Assembly (NCBI RefSeq): GCF_000515395.1
Contig: NZ_KI911782.1
Span: forward strand, 5,052,070-5,116,069
Source of the DNA: Jiangella gansuensis DSM 44835
Lineage (GTDB): Bacteria; Actinomycetota; Actinomycetes; Jiangellales; Jiangellaceae
Direction of reading: 5' to 3'
DNA: 64,000 nucleotides
The translations under genes and the position numbers were made by a program. How positions within the stretch are numbered: position 1 is the first letter of the stretch; the number at the start of each line of letters is the position of its first letter. Under the pieces are notes generated by a model. It searched no databases, was not told the origin of the DNA, and worked only from the letters and a program-made list of their open reading frames with translations. Below are positions 45,632 through 53,740 of the stretch, in pieces.

Positions 45632-46944
45632 TAGCCGATCGCCGCCTCGATCTGGTCGACGAGCGAGGTCGCGGCCTGCTCCACCGGCATCCGGTCGAAC
45701 AGGACCTCGTCGTTCAGGCGCATCACGATCGAACGGGTCTCGGTCGAGCCGGTCGGCCCGATGATGAGGTCGGGGTTCACGTCGCCGGCGATCTCGGCGA
45801 TGAACTCCGCCTGCGCCGTCGTGTGCTCGTCCAGTTGCGGTGTGATGGCCTCGAGCACCTCGGCGTTCGCCGGCAGGCCTCGGTCGGCCAGGATGAACGA
45901 GGCCGCTTCTTCGCTGTTGACCAGGAAGTCGATGAGCATTGCCGCCTCCTCCGGGTGCTCGGAACCGGAGTAGATTCCGTACGACTGCGACGCCTGCAGC
46001 CACATGCCCGGCGCCACGCCCGACGACTCCCCCGGCGCCCGCATCAGCTCCAGCGGCGCGCCGGACGCCGTGCGCAGCGCGGTCAGCTGGTTGCTCCAGT
46101 CGAACTGCATACCGGCCAGGCCACGGCCCATCAGCGTCTGTTCCGGCGACGGCTGACCGCCCAGCTCGGCGGTGATGGTGGCCGGCGGGGTGGCACCGGA
46201 GGCGCTCATCGCGGTCGTCATGGCCCACCAGGCCTCGGCCGTCGCAGGCTCGAGCGCGACGCCGCCGTCCTCGGTGTACAGGCCGGAGTCGGTCTGCTGG
46301 CGGGCGTAGAGGTCCAGGGTGTCGGCGCTGGTTGGGTCCGCCGCGCCGAACGTGCCCTCCGGCGAGTTGTCGGAGATCTGCTGGGCGATGTCGACGAAGT
46401 CGTCCCAGGTCCACGTGGTGTCGTCGGGCAGTGGCACGCCGGCGGCCTCGAACACCTCGGGATTCAACACCACGCAGTAGGTGTTGACGCCGGTCGGGAT
46501 GCTGTACTGGACGTCACTGAAGAAGCCGTTGCTCAGCGCCGCCGGGTCGATGCCGTCGGTCGGCAACTGCTCGGCCACCGTCGACAGGTCCAGCAGCGCG
46601 CCGCGGTCGCCGTACTCGCGGGGGTAGGCACCACCCAGCGTGATGACGTCGGGAGCGTCGCGCGCGGCGACACTGGTCGCGAGCCGGTCGAAGTAGCCCT
46701 CGAAGTCCAGCGGCTCGCCCTCGACGGTGATGTTCGGATGCTCCGCCTCGAAAGCGTCGATGGCCTGCTCGGTGATCCGGGCCCGATCGTCGTTGCCCCA
46801 CCAGGAGAAGCGCAGCGTGACCTGGTCGTCGTCACCGGATTGCGTGCTGTCGCCACCACACGCGGAGACGGCCAGCAATGCCGCCGTCGTCGCCCCGATC
46901 GCCATCCGGCGCCGCACCACGACGCCGTTCCACACGTGCCCCAT
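45631..46944 (-). CDS. Sugar ABC transporter solute-binding lipoprotein (copy 3, orphan)
   Basis: A 437-residue binding protein: lipobox VSAC then GGDSTQSG, followed by FSWWGNDDRARITEQAIDAFE and IPTGVNTYCVVLNPEVF. It is closely related to the two binding proteins of the importer operon (shared GDRGALLDLS, PDDTTWTWDDF). No permease or ATPase is adjacent, so it probably docks on the permease pair at 39.7-41.6 kb. ATG 46944 has AGAGGA upstream; an internal ATG at 46905 is possible. It is divergent from a GH5-like glycosidase. Confidence 0.9.
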   Translation of the reverse strand: MGHVWNGVVVRRRMAIGATTAALLAVSACGGDSTQSGDDDQVTLRFSWWGNDDRARITEQAIDAFEAEHPNITVEGEPLDFEGYFDRLATSVAARDAPDVITLGGAYPREYGDRGALLDLSTVAEQLPTDGIDPAALSNGFFSDVQYSIPTGVNTYCVVLNPEVFEAAGVPLPDDTTWTWDDFVDIAQQISDNSPEGTFGAADPTSADTLDLYARQQTDSGLYTEDGGVALEPATAEAWWAMTTAMSASGATPPATITAELGGQPSPEQTLMGRGLAGMQFDWSNQLTALRTASGAPLELMRAPGESSGVAPGMWLQASQSYGIYSGSEHPEEAAMLIDFLVNSEEAASFILADRGLPANAEVLEAITPQLDEHTTAQAEFIAEIAGDVNPDLIIGPTGSTETRSIVMRLNDEVLFDRMPVEQAATSLVDQIEAAIG

Positions 46945-46975
46945 GACTCGTCCTCTTTCGCCGATACACGTCGTT

Positions 46976-47090
46976 GAGTTACCGGTTTCCCGCTGGGTTC
47001 AGCGGTTTTGAATCGGTTTTACTGGTGCGTTGCGACATAGTTGCATGCCCGGCCAGCATCTGGCTAGCCTCGGCGGGAACCGGTTTCTAG
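46976..47090. promoter_or_regulatory. ACCGGT-type operator candidates between binding protein 3 and GH5-like gene
   Basis: The 187-bp divergent region contains GTTACCGGTTTCC (46979-46991), a weaker AATCGGTTTTA near 47011, and GAACCGGTTTC (47077-47087, containing perfect palindrome AACCGGTT, followed by TAG). They resemble the sites at 41747-41760 and 41847-41860, supporting a shared LacI-type regulator. Confidence 0.5.
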
Positions 47091-47131
47091 TTCGTCGGCC
47101 CCTGGTGGCCGCCCATTCCCAGGAGGCGCCC

Positions 47132-48517
47132 ATGCCGCTGCCGTGGATCGTCGTCGACGGCGACCGGCTCGCCGACGAGGCCGGCCGCACCATCCTCCTG
47201 CGTGGCGTGGGCCTCGGCGGCTGGATGAACATGGAGAACTTCATCACCGGGTACCCCGGCACCGAGTCGCAGCACCGTGCGGCACTGCTGGCCGCGCTGG
47301 GACCGGAGGGCTACCAGCGGTTCTTCGACCGCTTCCTCGACGAGTTCTTCGACGACGCCGACGCCCGGTTCCTCGCCGACCTCGGGGTCAACGCGCTGCG
47401 CGTGCCGTTCAGCTACCGGCACTTCGAGGACGACGACCGCCCGTTCGAGCTGAAGCACGAGGGGTTCCGCCGGCTCGACCGGGTCGTCGACGCCTGCGCC
47501 CGGCACGGCATCCACACCATCCTCGACCTGCATGCCGCACCCGGGCACCAGAACCAGAACTGGCACAGCGACAACCCGACCCACCACGCGTTCTTCTGGG
47601 ACCACCGGCACTTCCAGGACCGAGTGGTGCACCTGTGGGAGGCGCTGGCCGATCACTACCGCGACAATCCCGCCGTCGCCGGCTACAACCCGCTGAACGA
47701 GCCCGCCGACCCCAGCGGCGAGGTGATCGGCCCGTTCTACCAGCGGCTGGAGCGGGCCGTCCGGGCCGTCGACTCCCGGCACGTGCTGTTCCTGGACGGC
47801 AACCGCTACTCCACCGACTTCTCCATGTTCGACGAGCCGTTCGCCGGTGCCGTCTACACCGCGCACGACTACGCGCTACCCGGCATCGCCCGCGACAGCC
47901 GCTACCCAGGCCACGCCCGGGGCGAGTGGTTCGACCGCGACGTGCTGGAGAAGACCTTCCTGCGCCGCACCGAGTTCATGCGCCGCACCGGGACGCCGAT
48001 CTGGATCGGTGAGTTCGGACCCATCTACACCGGAGACCGCGAGCGCGACGAGGCCTGCCTGCGGATGCTCACCGACCAGCTCGACATATACCGTGACCAT
48101 GGCGCCAGCTGGTCGCTGTGGACGTACAAGGACATCGGGTTGCAAGGCCTGGTGCACGCCCGGCCGGACTCCCCGTACCTGCGTCGCATCGCTCCCGCAC
48201 TGGAACAGAAGAACCGGCTCGGCACCGACTCCTGGGGCGGCACCGACCAGCACATCCGCCACGTCATGGGACCGATCGAGGAACTGCTCGACGCGGAGGT
48301 CCCCGATTTCGCGCCGTACCCCTGGGGGCGCAAGGCATGGATGTCGCTGCTGGTACGCAACATCCTGCTGGCCGAGCCCATGGTCGAGCGGTTCCGCGAA
48401 TGCTTCGAAGGCGTGCCACCGGAGGAGGCGGCCGAGCTGGCCGGATCGTTCGCGTTCGGCCGCTGCGTGGTGCGCGCGGACCTGGCCGACCTGCTACGCG
48501 GGCAGCTCGCGACCTGA
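47132..48517 (+). CDS. Glycoside hydrolase family 5-like glycosidase
   Basis: A 461-residue TIM-barrel glycosidase. The barrel starts RGVGLGGWMNMENFITGYPG. The acid/base Glu is in GYNPLNEPADP and the nucleophile Glu in PIWIGEFGPIY, with catalytic-site His in DLHAAPGHQNQNWH. No signal peptide is visible, so it is probably intracellular. The ATG at 47132 follows AGGAGG. The preceding in-frame codons from 47030 cover the operator. It may process imported oligosaccharides. Linkage specificity is not evident. Confidence 0.85.
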   Translation: MPLPWIVVDGDRLADEAGRTILLRGVGLGGWMNMENFITGYPGTESQHRAALLAALGPEGYQRFFDRFLDEFFDDADARFLADLGVNALRVPFSYRHFEDDDRPFELKHEGFRRLDRVVDACARHGIHTILDLHAAPGHQNQNWHSDNPTHHAFFWDHRHFQDRVVHLWEALADHYRDNPAVAGYNPLNEPADPSGEVIGPFYQRLERAVRAVDSRHVLFLDGNRYSTDFSMFDEPFAGAVYTAHDYALPGIARDSRYPGHARGEWFDRDVLEKTFLRRTEFMRRTGTPIWIGEFGPIYTGDRERDEACLRMLTDQLDIYRDHGASWSLWTYKDIGLQGLVHARPDSPYLRRIAPALEQKNRLGTDSWGGTDQHIRHVMGPIEELLDAEVPDFAPYPWGRKAWMSLLVRNILLAEPMVERFRECFEGVPPEEAAELAGSFAFGRCVVRADLADLLRGQLAT

Positions 48518-48528
48518 AGGCCGCAGCC

Positions 48529-49506
48529 CTAGCGCATCTGGAAAGCGCGCCGGTAGGCCAGCGGCGAGGTCCGCACCAGACGGCCGAAGTGCTGGCGCAT
48601 GGTGATCGCCGAGCCGAATCCACATCGCCTCGCGATCTCCTCGACCGACAGCTGGGTCGTCTCCAGGAGACCTTGAGCGTGCTGTACACGCTGGCGGAGC
48701 AGCCACTGAATGGGCGTGGTGCCCGTCTGGTCGCGGAACCGGCGGTTCAGGGTGCGAGGGCTCATCGCCGCCTGACGTGCGATGTCCGAGAGGGACAGCG
48801 GCTCATCGAGCCGCTCGAGCAACCAGAGCATGACCGGTTCGAGCGAGCCACCGTCGCCACCGGGCTCCGGGTGAACGATGAACTGCGCCTGGCCACCATC
48901 GCGTTGGGCCGCCATCACCACGTGCCGGGCGACGTCCGCGGCGACCGCCGAGCCGAAATCGCCGCGGACCATGTGAATGCACAGGTCGAATCCGGTCGCC
49001 GCACCCGCAGACGTGAGCACGTCACCGTTGTCGACGAAGAGCACGTCCGGGTCCAACTCGACCTGCGGGAACCGTTCGGCGAAAGCCTGCGAACACGTCC
49101 AGTGGGTCGTGGCCCGCCGGCCGTCCAGCAGGCCCGCGGCGGCCAACACGAAGGCTCCGCTGCAGATCGACGCGATCCTGGCGCCGAGGTCGTGCGCCTT
49201 GCGGAGGACGTCGAGCACCTCGGCCGGCGGCTCCACGGCGATGGGCGCGCCAGGCACGACGAGGGTGTCGGCCGTCACCGCATGGTCGAGGTCGTACGGC
49301 GCCGTGAGCTGGTACAGGTCCGTGTTCCCCAGGCCGGTGATGGTGAGTCCACGACGCTGGCCGCACACCGCCACGTCGTACAGCGGGGCACCGAACAGTG
49401 CCCCGGGCGGTTTGTCCAGCGAGTGTGCGGTGCCGAACACCTGACCGGGGATCGCGAGATCGAGACTTGCCACGCGATCGACCGCGACGACCGCGACACG
49501 GTGCAT
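48529..49506 (-). CDS. GlxA-family transcriptional regulator (DJ-1/PfpI plus AraC HTH)
   Basis: A 325-residue protein. The N-terminal DJ-1/PfpI-like domain has the nucleophile-elbow sequence SICSGAFVLAAAGLLDG; the Cys is present, although most family members are sensors, not enzymes. The C-terminal AraC-type HTH covers residues ~225-322 (LSLSDIARQAAMSPRTLNRRFRDQTG; EEIARRCGFGSAITMRQHFGR). It is convergent with the GH5-like gene. Its target is unknown. Confidence 0.92.
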   Translation of the reverse strand: MHRVAVVAVDRVASLDLAIPGQVFGTAHSLDKPPGALFGAPLYDVAVCGQRRGLTITGLGNTDLYQLTAPYDLDHAVTADTLVVPGAPIAVEPPAEVLDVLRKAHDLGARIASICSGAFVLAAAGLLDGRRATTHWTCSQAFAERFPQVELDPDVLFVDNGDVLTSAGAATGFDLCIHMVRGDFGSAVAADVARHVVMAAQRDGGQAQFIVHPEPGGDGGSLEPVMLWLLERLDEPLSLSDIARQAAMSPRTLNRRFRDQTGTTPIQWLLRQRVQHAQGLLETTQLSVEEIARRCGFGSAITMRQHFGRLVRTSPLAYRRAFQMR

Positions 49507-49577
49507 GGCGATAATCTATCGAAGAGCGGCGTTGTTGCCGCTGTCGACGGACGCAACCGTCGCCCACGATTGCCTGC

Positions 49578-49757
49578 GTGTTGCTCGAAATCCTGGTCTA
49601 CGCCCTGGGCACGGTGCTCATCGTGGCGCTCGGACGGCTGACGGACGCCGCCCTCGGCCAACCGGCCGTGACCCGGTGGTGGACCGAGCCGGACGGCAGC
49701 ACCACGCCCCGCCGGCCTGGCCCCGGCACCGATCTGACCCGCCGTGGATCCCCCTAG
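49578..49757 (+). CDS. Small hypothetical protein (59 residues)
   Basis: GTG at 49578 opens a 59-codon ORF with a hydrophobic N-terminal helix (LLEILVYALGTVLIVALGRL) and a Pro/Arg/Thr-rich tail. It fills the space between the GlxA-type regulator and regX3 exactly, and its TAG overlaps the convergent regX3 stop (shared CTAG). The composition fits a small membrane protein. There is no homology basis, and the ribosome-binding site is weak. Confidence 0.4.
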   Translation: MLLEILVYALGTVLIVALGRLTDAALGQPAVTRWWTEPDGSTTPRRPGPGTDLTRRGSP

Positions 49758-50434
49758 GCCTCCAGCTTGTAGCCCAGGCCGCGCACCGTCAGCAGGTAGC
49801 TCGGCGCCGCCGGGTCCGGCTCGATCTTCGCGCGCAGCCGCTTGACGTGCACATCCAGCGTCTTGGTGTCGCCGACGTAGTCCGCGCCCCAGATGCGGTC
49901 GATCAGCTGGGCGCGAGTGAGTACCCGGCCGGCATTGCGCAGCAGCAGCTCGAGCAGCTCGAACTCCTTCAGCGGCAGCCGGACGGTGTCGCCGTTGACC
50001 GTGACGACGTGCCGTTCGACGTCCATGCGCACCGGGCCGGCACCCAGCACCGCCTGGCTGGTCTCCGTCGGCTCCGTGCCGCGGCGCAGCACCGCGCGGA
50101 TACGGGCCACCAGCTCGCGGGAGGAGAACGGCTTGGTGACGTAGTCGTCGGCACCCAGCTCCAGGCCGACGACCTTGTCGACCTCGGAGTCCTTCGCGGT
50201 CAGCATGATCACCGGGACGTTGGACCGCTGCCGGAGCTGGCGGCACACCTCGGTTCCGGACAGGCCCGGCAGCATCAGGTCGAGCAGGACGAGGTCGGCG
50301 CCGCCCCGGTCGAACTCGTCGAGGGCGTCGTCGCCGGTGGCCGAGACGGCGACCTCGAAGCCCTCCTTCCGGAGCATGTACGACAGGGCGTCGCTGAACG
50401 AATCCTCATCCTCGACGACGAGCACGCGGGTCAC
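49754..50434 (-). CDS. regX3: Response regulator RegX3/PhoP
   Basis: A 226-residue OmpR-type regulator: receiver domain with acidic VVEDEDSF, phospho-acceptor Asp in LVLLDLMLPGLSG, the T and K positions in MLTAKDS and VTKPFSS, and a winged-helix output ending YLLTVRGLGYKLEA. Paired with the upstream kinase (4-bp overlap) and near phoU, it is the phosphate-starvation regulator known as RegX3 (mycobacteria) or PhoP (Streptomyces). Confidence 0.93.
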   Translation of the reverse strand: MTRVLVVEDEDSFSDALSYMLRKEGFEVAVSATGDDALDEFDRGGADLVLLDLMLPGLSGTEVCRQLRQRSNVPVIMLTAKDSEVDKVVGLELGADDYVTKPFSSRELVARIRAVLRRGTEPTETSQAVLGAGPVRMDVERHVVTVNGDTVRLPLKEFELLELLLRNAGRVLTRAQLIDRIWGADYVGDTKTLDVHVKRLRAKIEPDPAAPSYLLTVRGLGYKLEA

Positions 50435-51612
50435 GGCGTCTCCTTACCAACTGGCGTCTCGAGCCCGGACGGTTGCCCGGCTCGGTGCGGGTGCAACGGC
50501 AGGCGCAGGGTGAACGTCGACCCTGCTCCTTGCACGCTCCACACGCCTACCTCGCCGCCGTGGCTGGCGGCGATGTGCTTGACGATGGACAGGCCGAGGC
50601 CGGTGCCACCGGTGGCCCGCGACCGGGCCGGGTCGACCCGGTAGAAGCGTTCGAAGATCCGGTCCAGCTCGCTCTCGGCGATGCCGAACCCCTGATCCGT
50701 GACGCTGATCTCCACCAGGTCGTCGCGCCGGCGGACGCCGACGGCGACGCGGGTGTTGGGCGGGCTGTAGTTGACGGCGTTCTCGACCAGGTTGCCGAGC
50801 GCGATCACCAGCTGCCCGACGTTGCCGAGCACCTGCAGGCCGGGGGTGCCTCCGGAGGTGAGCCGGATCTTCCGCTTCTCCGCCTCGACCCGGCTGCGGT
50901 CCAACGCCGCCTCGACGACACTGTCGACGTCGACCGACTCCGGCGACTCGACCGGGTCGTCGTACTGCAGCCGCGACAGGTCGATGATCTCCTGCACCAG
51001 CCGGGTGAGCCGGGCACCTTCACGTTGCATGCGCTCGGCGAAGCGCTGGACCGCCTCGGGGTCGTCCTTGGCGTCCTCGACCGCCTCGGCCAGCAGGCTC
51101 AACGCACCGACCGGCGTCTTCAGCTCGTGCGACACGTTGGCGACGAAGTCGCGGCGGACCTCGTCGACACGGATCTCGTGGGTGCGGTCCTCGACCAGTG
51201 CCAGCAGCAGCTTGCTGTTGAGCGGCGCCACCCGTGCCGAGACGTACAGCGTCTGGGTGGTGTCGCGCGAACGAGGGATCTCGAGCTGGACCTCACGGAT
51301 CTGCCCGTCGCGGCGGACCCGCTCGGTGAGCTCCACCAACTCCGGTACCGCCAGTCGATCGTGCCGGACCAGGCCGAACGCATACGCGGAGGGGCTGGCC
51401 TTGATGACGTCGAGGGCGCTGTCGAGGACGACGGCGCTGGAACGCAGCACCGAGAGGACCTCATCGACCCCCTCGGGGACACGAGAGGTGCGCTCGGGTG
51501 CGGGTGGCCGCTGCGCGCGCTCGCTGGCTTTGAACGCCAGACCGGCCGCGAGGCCGACAACTGCGCCGACACACGCGGCCAGCGTCCCAGCTGTCACGGC
51601 ATCCACATCCAC
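50431..51612 (-). CDS. senX3: Sensor histidine kinase SenX3/PhoR
   Basis: A 393-residue kinase: one or two N-terminal membrane helices (LAACVGAVVGLAAGLAF), a PAS-like domain (~residues 55-150), the phospho-acceptor His in FVANVSHELKTPVGAL, and an HATPase domain (VENAVNYSPPNTRVAVGV; DQGFGI; ATGGTGLGLSIVKHIA). The short periplasmic part fits SenX3, which reports phosphate status through the Pst-PhoU system. It is divergent from phoU with a candidate PHO box between them. Confidence 0.93.
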   Translation of the reverse strand: MDVDAVTAGTLAACVGAVVGLAAGLAFKASERAQRPPAPERTSRVPEGVDEVLSVLRSSAVVLDSALDVIKASPSAYAFGLVRHDRLAVPELVELTERVRRDGQIREVQLEIPRSRDTTQTLYVSARVAPLNSKLLLALVEDRTHEIRVDEVRRDFVANVSHELKTPVGALSLLAEAVEDAKDDPEAVQRFAERMQREGARLTRLVQEIIDLSRLQYDDPVESPESVDVDSVVEAALDRSRVEAEKRKIRLTSGGTPGLQVLGNVGQLVIALGNLVENAVNYSPPNTRVAVGVRRRDDLVEISVTDQGFGIAESELDRIFERFYRVDPARSRATGGTGLGLSIVKHIAASHGGEVGVWSVQGAGSTFTLRLPLHPHRAGQPSGLETPVGKETP

Positions 51613-51680
51613 CGATGTTATGTGCCAGCGGCGGTCTCATCGCCACTTCGCAGGACTTCACGCGGCTCTTTCGAGTGCCT

Positions 51681-51713
51681 GTTCATCTAGGTTTCGTCAC
51701 GCATTCATCTTGG
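51681..51713. promoter_or_regulatory. PHO box candidate: three 11-nt direct repeats
   Basis: Three consecutive 11-base units GTTCATCTAGG, TTTCGTCACGC and ATTCATCTTGG lie in the 174-bp senX3-phoU intergenic region. The 7-base cores (GTTCATC, TTTCGTC, ATTCATC) fit the PhoP direct-repeat consensus GTTCACC, at the expected 11-nt spacing. This is where Streptomyces PhoP binds between phoU and phoRP, so autoregulation by the RegX3-type regulator is likely. Confidence 0.7.
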
Positions 51714-51786
51714 ACCGTTGCCCGGTCACCAGGAGCGCCTAGTCTGATCAGACGGAGCAATCCGTTTTCCGCCAGCCGACGACAGG

Positions 51787-52464
51787 ATGACGAACAACAT
51801 GCGCGAGGCGTATCGCGAGCAGCTGGACGACGTCAACGGCCGGCTGATCGGCATGATCCGCAAGACGGGCGAGCAGATCGGGCTGGCCACGACCGCCCTG
51901 CTGAAGGCCGACCTCGACGCCGCCGAGCAGACCATGGCCGCCGACTCCAGCATCAACCGAGACCAGCTCGAGATCGACGAGAACGTGCTCGAGCTGATGG
52001 CCACCCAGGGCCCGGTCGCGTCGGAGCTGCGCGTCGTCACCTCCGCGCTGCGCACCACGTCCGACGCCGAGCGGATGGGCGACCTCGCCGTGCACGTCGC
52101 CAAGGTTGCCCGCATGCGCTACCCCGACCACGCCGTGCCCGAGGAACTGCGCGACACGTTCGCGGCCATGGGCCGGGCCGCCGTGGACATGTCCGCCAAG
52201 GCCTGCGAGGTGGTGCGCTCCCGTGACCTCACCGCCGCCGCCGAGCTGGCCCAGGACGACAACGAGATGGACCACCTGCACCGCTCGCTGTTCCTGGTGC
52301 TGCTCGACGATGCCTGGGACCGCGGTGTCGAGGTCGCGGTCGACATCGCCCTGCTGGGCCGCTACTACGAGCGCTTCGCCGACCACGCCGTGCACATCGC
52401 GACCAACGTGCGGTACCTGGTCACCGGCGAGATCGAGTGGGCGGACAGCACCGCCGGCCACTGA
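51787..52464 (+). CDS. phoU: Phosphate signalling protein PhoU
   Basis: A 225-residue all-helical protein with two PhoU repeats. The first is MREAYREQLDDVNGRLIGM through ALRTTSDAERMGDLAVHVAKVA, and the second is FAAMGRAAVDMSAKACEV through ALLGRYYERFADHAVHIATNVRYLVTGE, with ER(M/F)(G/A)D metal-cluster motifs in each. PhoU relays phosphate sufficiency from PstSCAB to the sensor kinase. It starts opposite senX3. No pst genes are in the window. Confidence 0.95.
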   Translation: MTNNMREAYREQLDDVNGRLIGMIRKTGEQIGLATTALLKADLDAAEQTMAADSSINRDQLEIDENVLELMATQGPVASELRVVTSALRTTSDAERMGDLAVHVAKVARMRYPDHAVPEELRDTFAAMGRAAVDMSAKACEVVRSRDLTAAAELAQDDNEMDHLHRSLFLVLLDDAWDRGVEVAVDIALLGRYYERFADHAVHIATNVRYLVTGEIEWADSTAGH

Positions 52465-52542
52465 CCTCCCGCCGCACCGGCAGCGCTCACGCGACGCACT
52501 CAGCGAGTCGAGGCAGGCGAGGCGCCTAGTCGTGCCGCCATC

Positions 52543-52683
52543 GTGACCCAGGCGCTGGAGGCCGCTCGACGCCGGGAAGCTGCGGAGCACGACGCGAAGA
52601 TCTACGCCGGGCTCAGAACCGACCCTGACGATCTGCACGGTTTGGCCGAGTGGACGGTTGGTAAGCCGCTCGGCGCCGACTGA
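52543..52683 (+). CDS. Possible N-terminally truncated antitoxin
   Basis: GTG at 52543 opens a 46-codon ORF (VTQALEAARRREAAEHDAKI...) ending in TGATG, so it is coupled to the toxin ATG. The reading frame is open upstream as far as the phoU stop and continues an antitoxin-like RRTQRVEAGEAPSRAAI, but has no plausible start codon there. The ribbon-helix-helix N-terminal strand is missing. It looks like an antitoxin that lost its 5' end next to phoU, or one using a non-standard start. Confidence 0.5.
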   Translation: MTQALEAARRREAAEHDAKIYAGLRTDPDDLHGLAEWTVGKPLGAD

Positions 52684-52988
52684 TGCGGCCGATTCATGTC
52701 GCCAAGCTCGACAAGTCCCGACCCGCACTGGTGCTCACGCGGGCGGCTGTCCGCCCGTACATCGGCTGGTTCACCGTCGCGCCGATCACGAGCACGATCA
52801 GAGGCCTGAGCACCGAGGTCACCGTCGATGCCCGGAACGGCTTGGATCATCCGTGCGTGGTTTCCTGCGACAACATCGTCACCGTGCCCGTCGAGTCGGT
52901 CGACCGGCAGATCGGCAACCTCTGGGACGACCAGGAAGAGGCGCTCGCCCACGCCATCGCGAGCGCCTTCGACCTGCGGACGTTCTAG
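52683..52988 (+). CDS. MazF/PemK-type toxin
   Basis: A 101-residue MazF-fold protein with [19 protein letters not shown] at the start (the conserved RP-x-V strand region), [15 protein letters not shown], and [16 protein letters not shown]. Family members are sequence-specific endoribonucleases neutralised by the upstream antitoxin. It appears intact although the antitoxin looks truncated. Its stop overlaps the convergent gpmA stop by four bases. Confidence 0.82.
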   Translation: MRPIHVAKLDKSRPALVLTRAAVRPYIGWFTVAPITSTIRGLSTEVTVDARNGLDHPCVVSCDNIVTVPVESVDRQIGNLWDDQEEALAHAIASAFDLRTF

Positions 52989-53731
52989 CGGCCCTGGTTC
53001 TTGACCGCCTCGATGGCCGCCGCGGCGGCGTCGGGATCGAGGTACTCGCCGCCGCGGGTGACCGGGCGCATCGACTCGTCCAGCTCGTACAGCAGCGGCA
53101 CGCCGGTGGGGATGTTCAGGCCGGCGATGGCCTCGTCGGAGACGTCGTCGAGGTGCTTGACCAGCGCCCGCAGCGAGTTGCCGTGTGCGACGACGGCGAC
53201 CGTGTGGCCCGAGCGCAGGTCCGGCACGATGGCGTCGTACCAGTACGGCAGGAACCGGTGCAGCACGTCCTTGAGGCACTCGGTTGCCGGCAGCAGCTCC
53301 GGCGGCAGGTCCGCGTAGCGCGGGTCACCGGTCTGGGCGAACTCGTCGGACGGGTCGATGGCCGGCGGCGGGGTGTCGTAGGAGCGGCGCCAGAGCATGA
53401 ACTGCTCCTCGCCGAACTCCGCCAGCGTCTGCTTCTTGTCCTTGCCCTGCAGCGCGCCGTAGTGCCGCTCGTTTAGCCGCCACGACCGGCGCACCGGAAC
53501 CCAGTGCCGGTCGGCGACGTCGAGGGTGATGTTGGCGGTGCGGATGGCCCGGCGCAGCACGCTCGTGTGCAGGACGTCGGGCAGGATCCCGCGACTCTTC
53601 AGCAGCTCGCCACCGCGGCGGGCCTCGGCCTCGCCTGCGGCCGTGAGGTCGACGTCGACCCAGCCGGTGAAGAGGTTCTTCGCGTTCCATTCGCTCTCGC
53701 CGTGACGGAGCAGAACCAGCCGAAAGGTCAT
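52985..53731 (-). CDS. gpmA: 2,3-bisphosphoglycerate-dependent phosphoglycerate mutase
   Basis: A 248-residue glycolytic enzyme: catalytic His in [20 protein letters not shown], the dPGM-specific [14 protein letters not shown], and the second His in [17 protein letters not shown]. It interconverts 3- and 2-phosphoglycerate. It is the third gene of an mshA-ybjN-gpm operon, an arrangement also found in mycobacteria beside senX3-regX3. Confidence 0.95.
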   Translation of the reverse strand: MTFRLVLLRHGESEWNAKNLFTGWVDVDLTAAGEAEARRGGELLKSRGILPDVLHTSVLRRAIRTANITLDVADRHWVPVRRSWRLNERHYGALQGKDKKQTLAEFGEEQFMLWRRSYDTPPPAIDPSDEFAQTGDPRYADLPPELLPATECLKDVLHRFLPYWYDAIVPDLRSGHTVAVVAHGNSLRALVKHLDDVSDEAIAGLNIPTGVPLLYELDESMRPVTRGGEYLDPDAAAAAIEAVKNQGR

Positions 53732-53740
53732 GCGCCAAGC

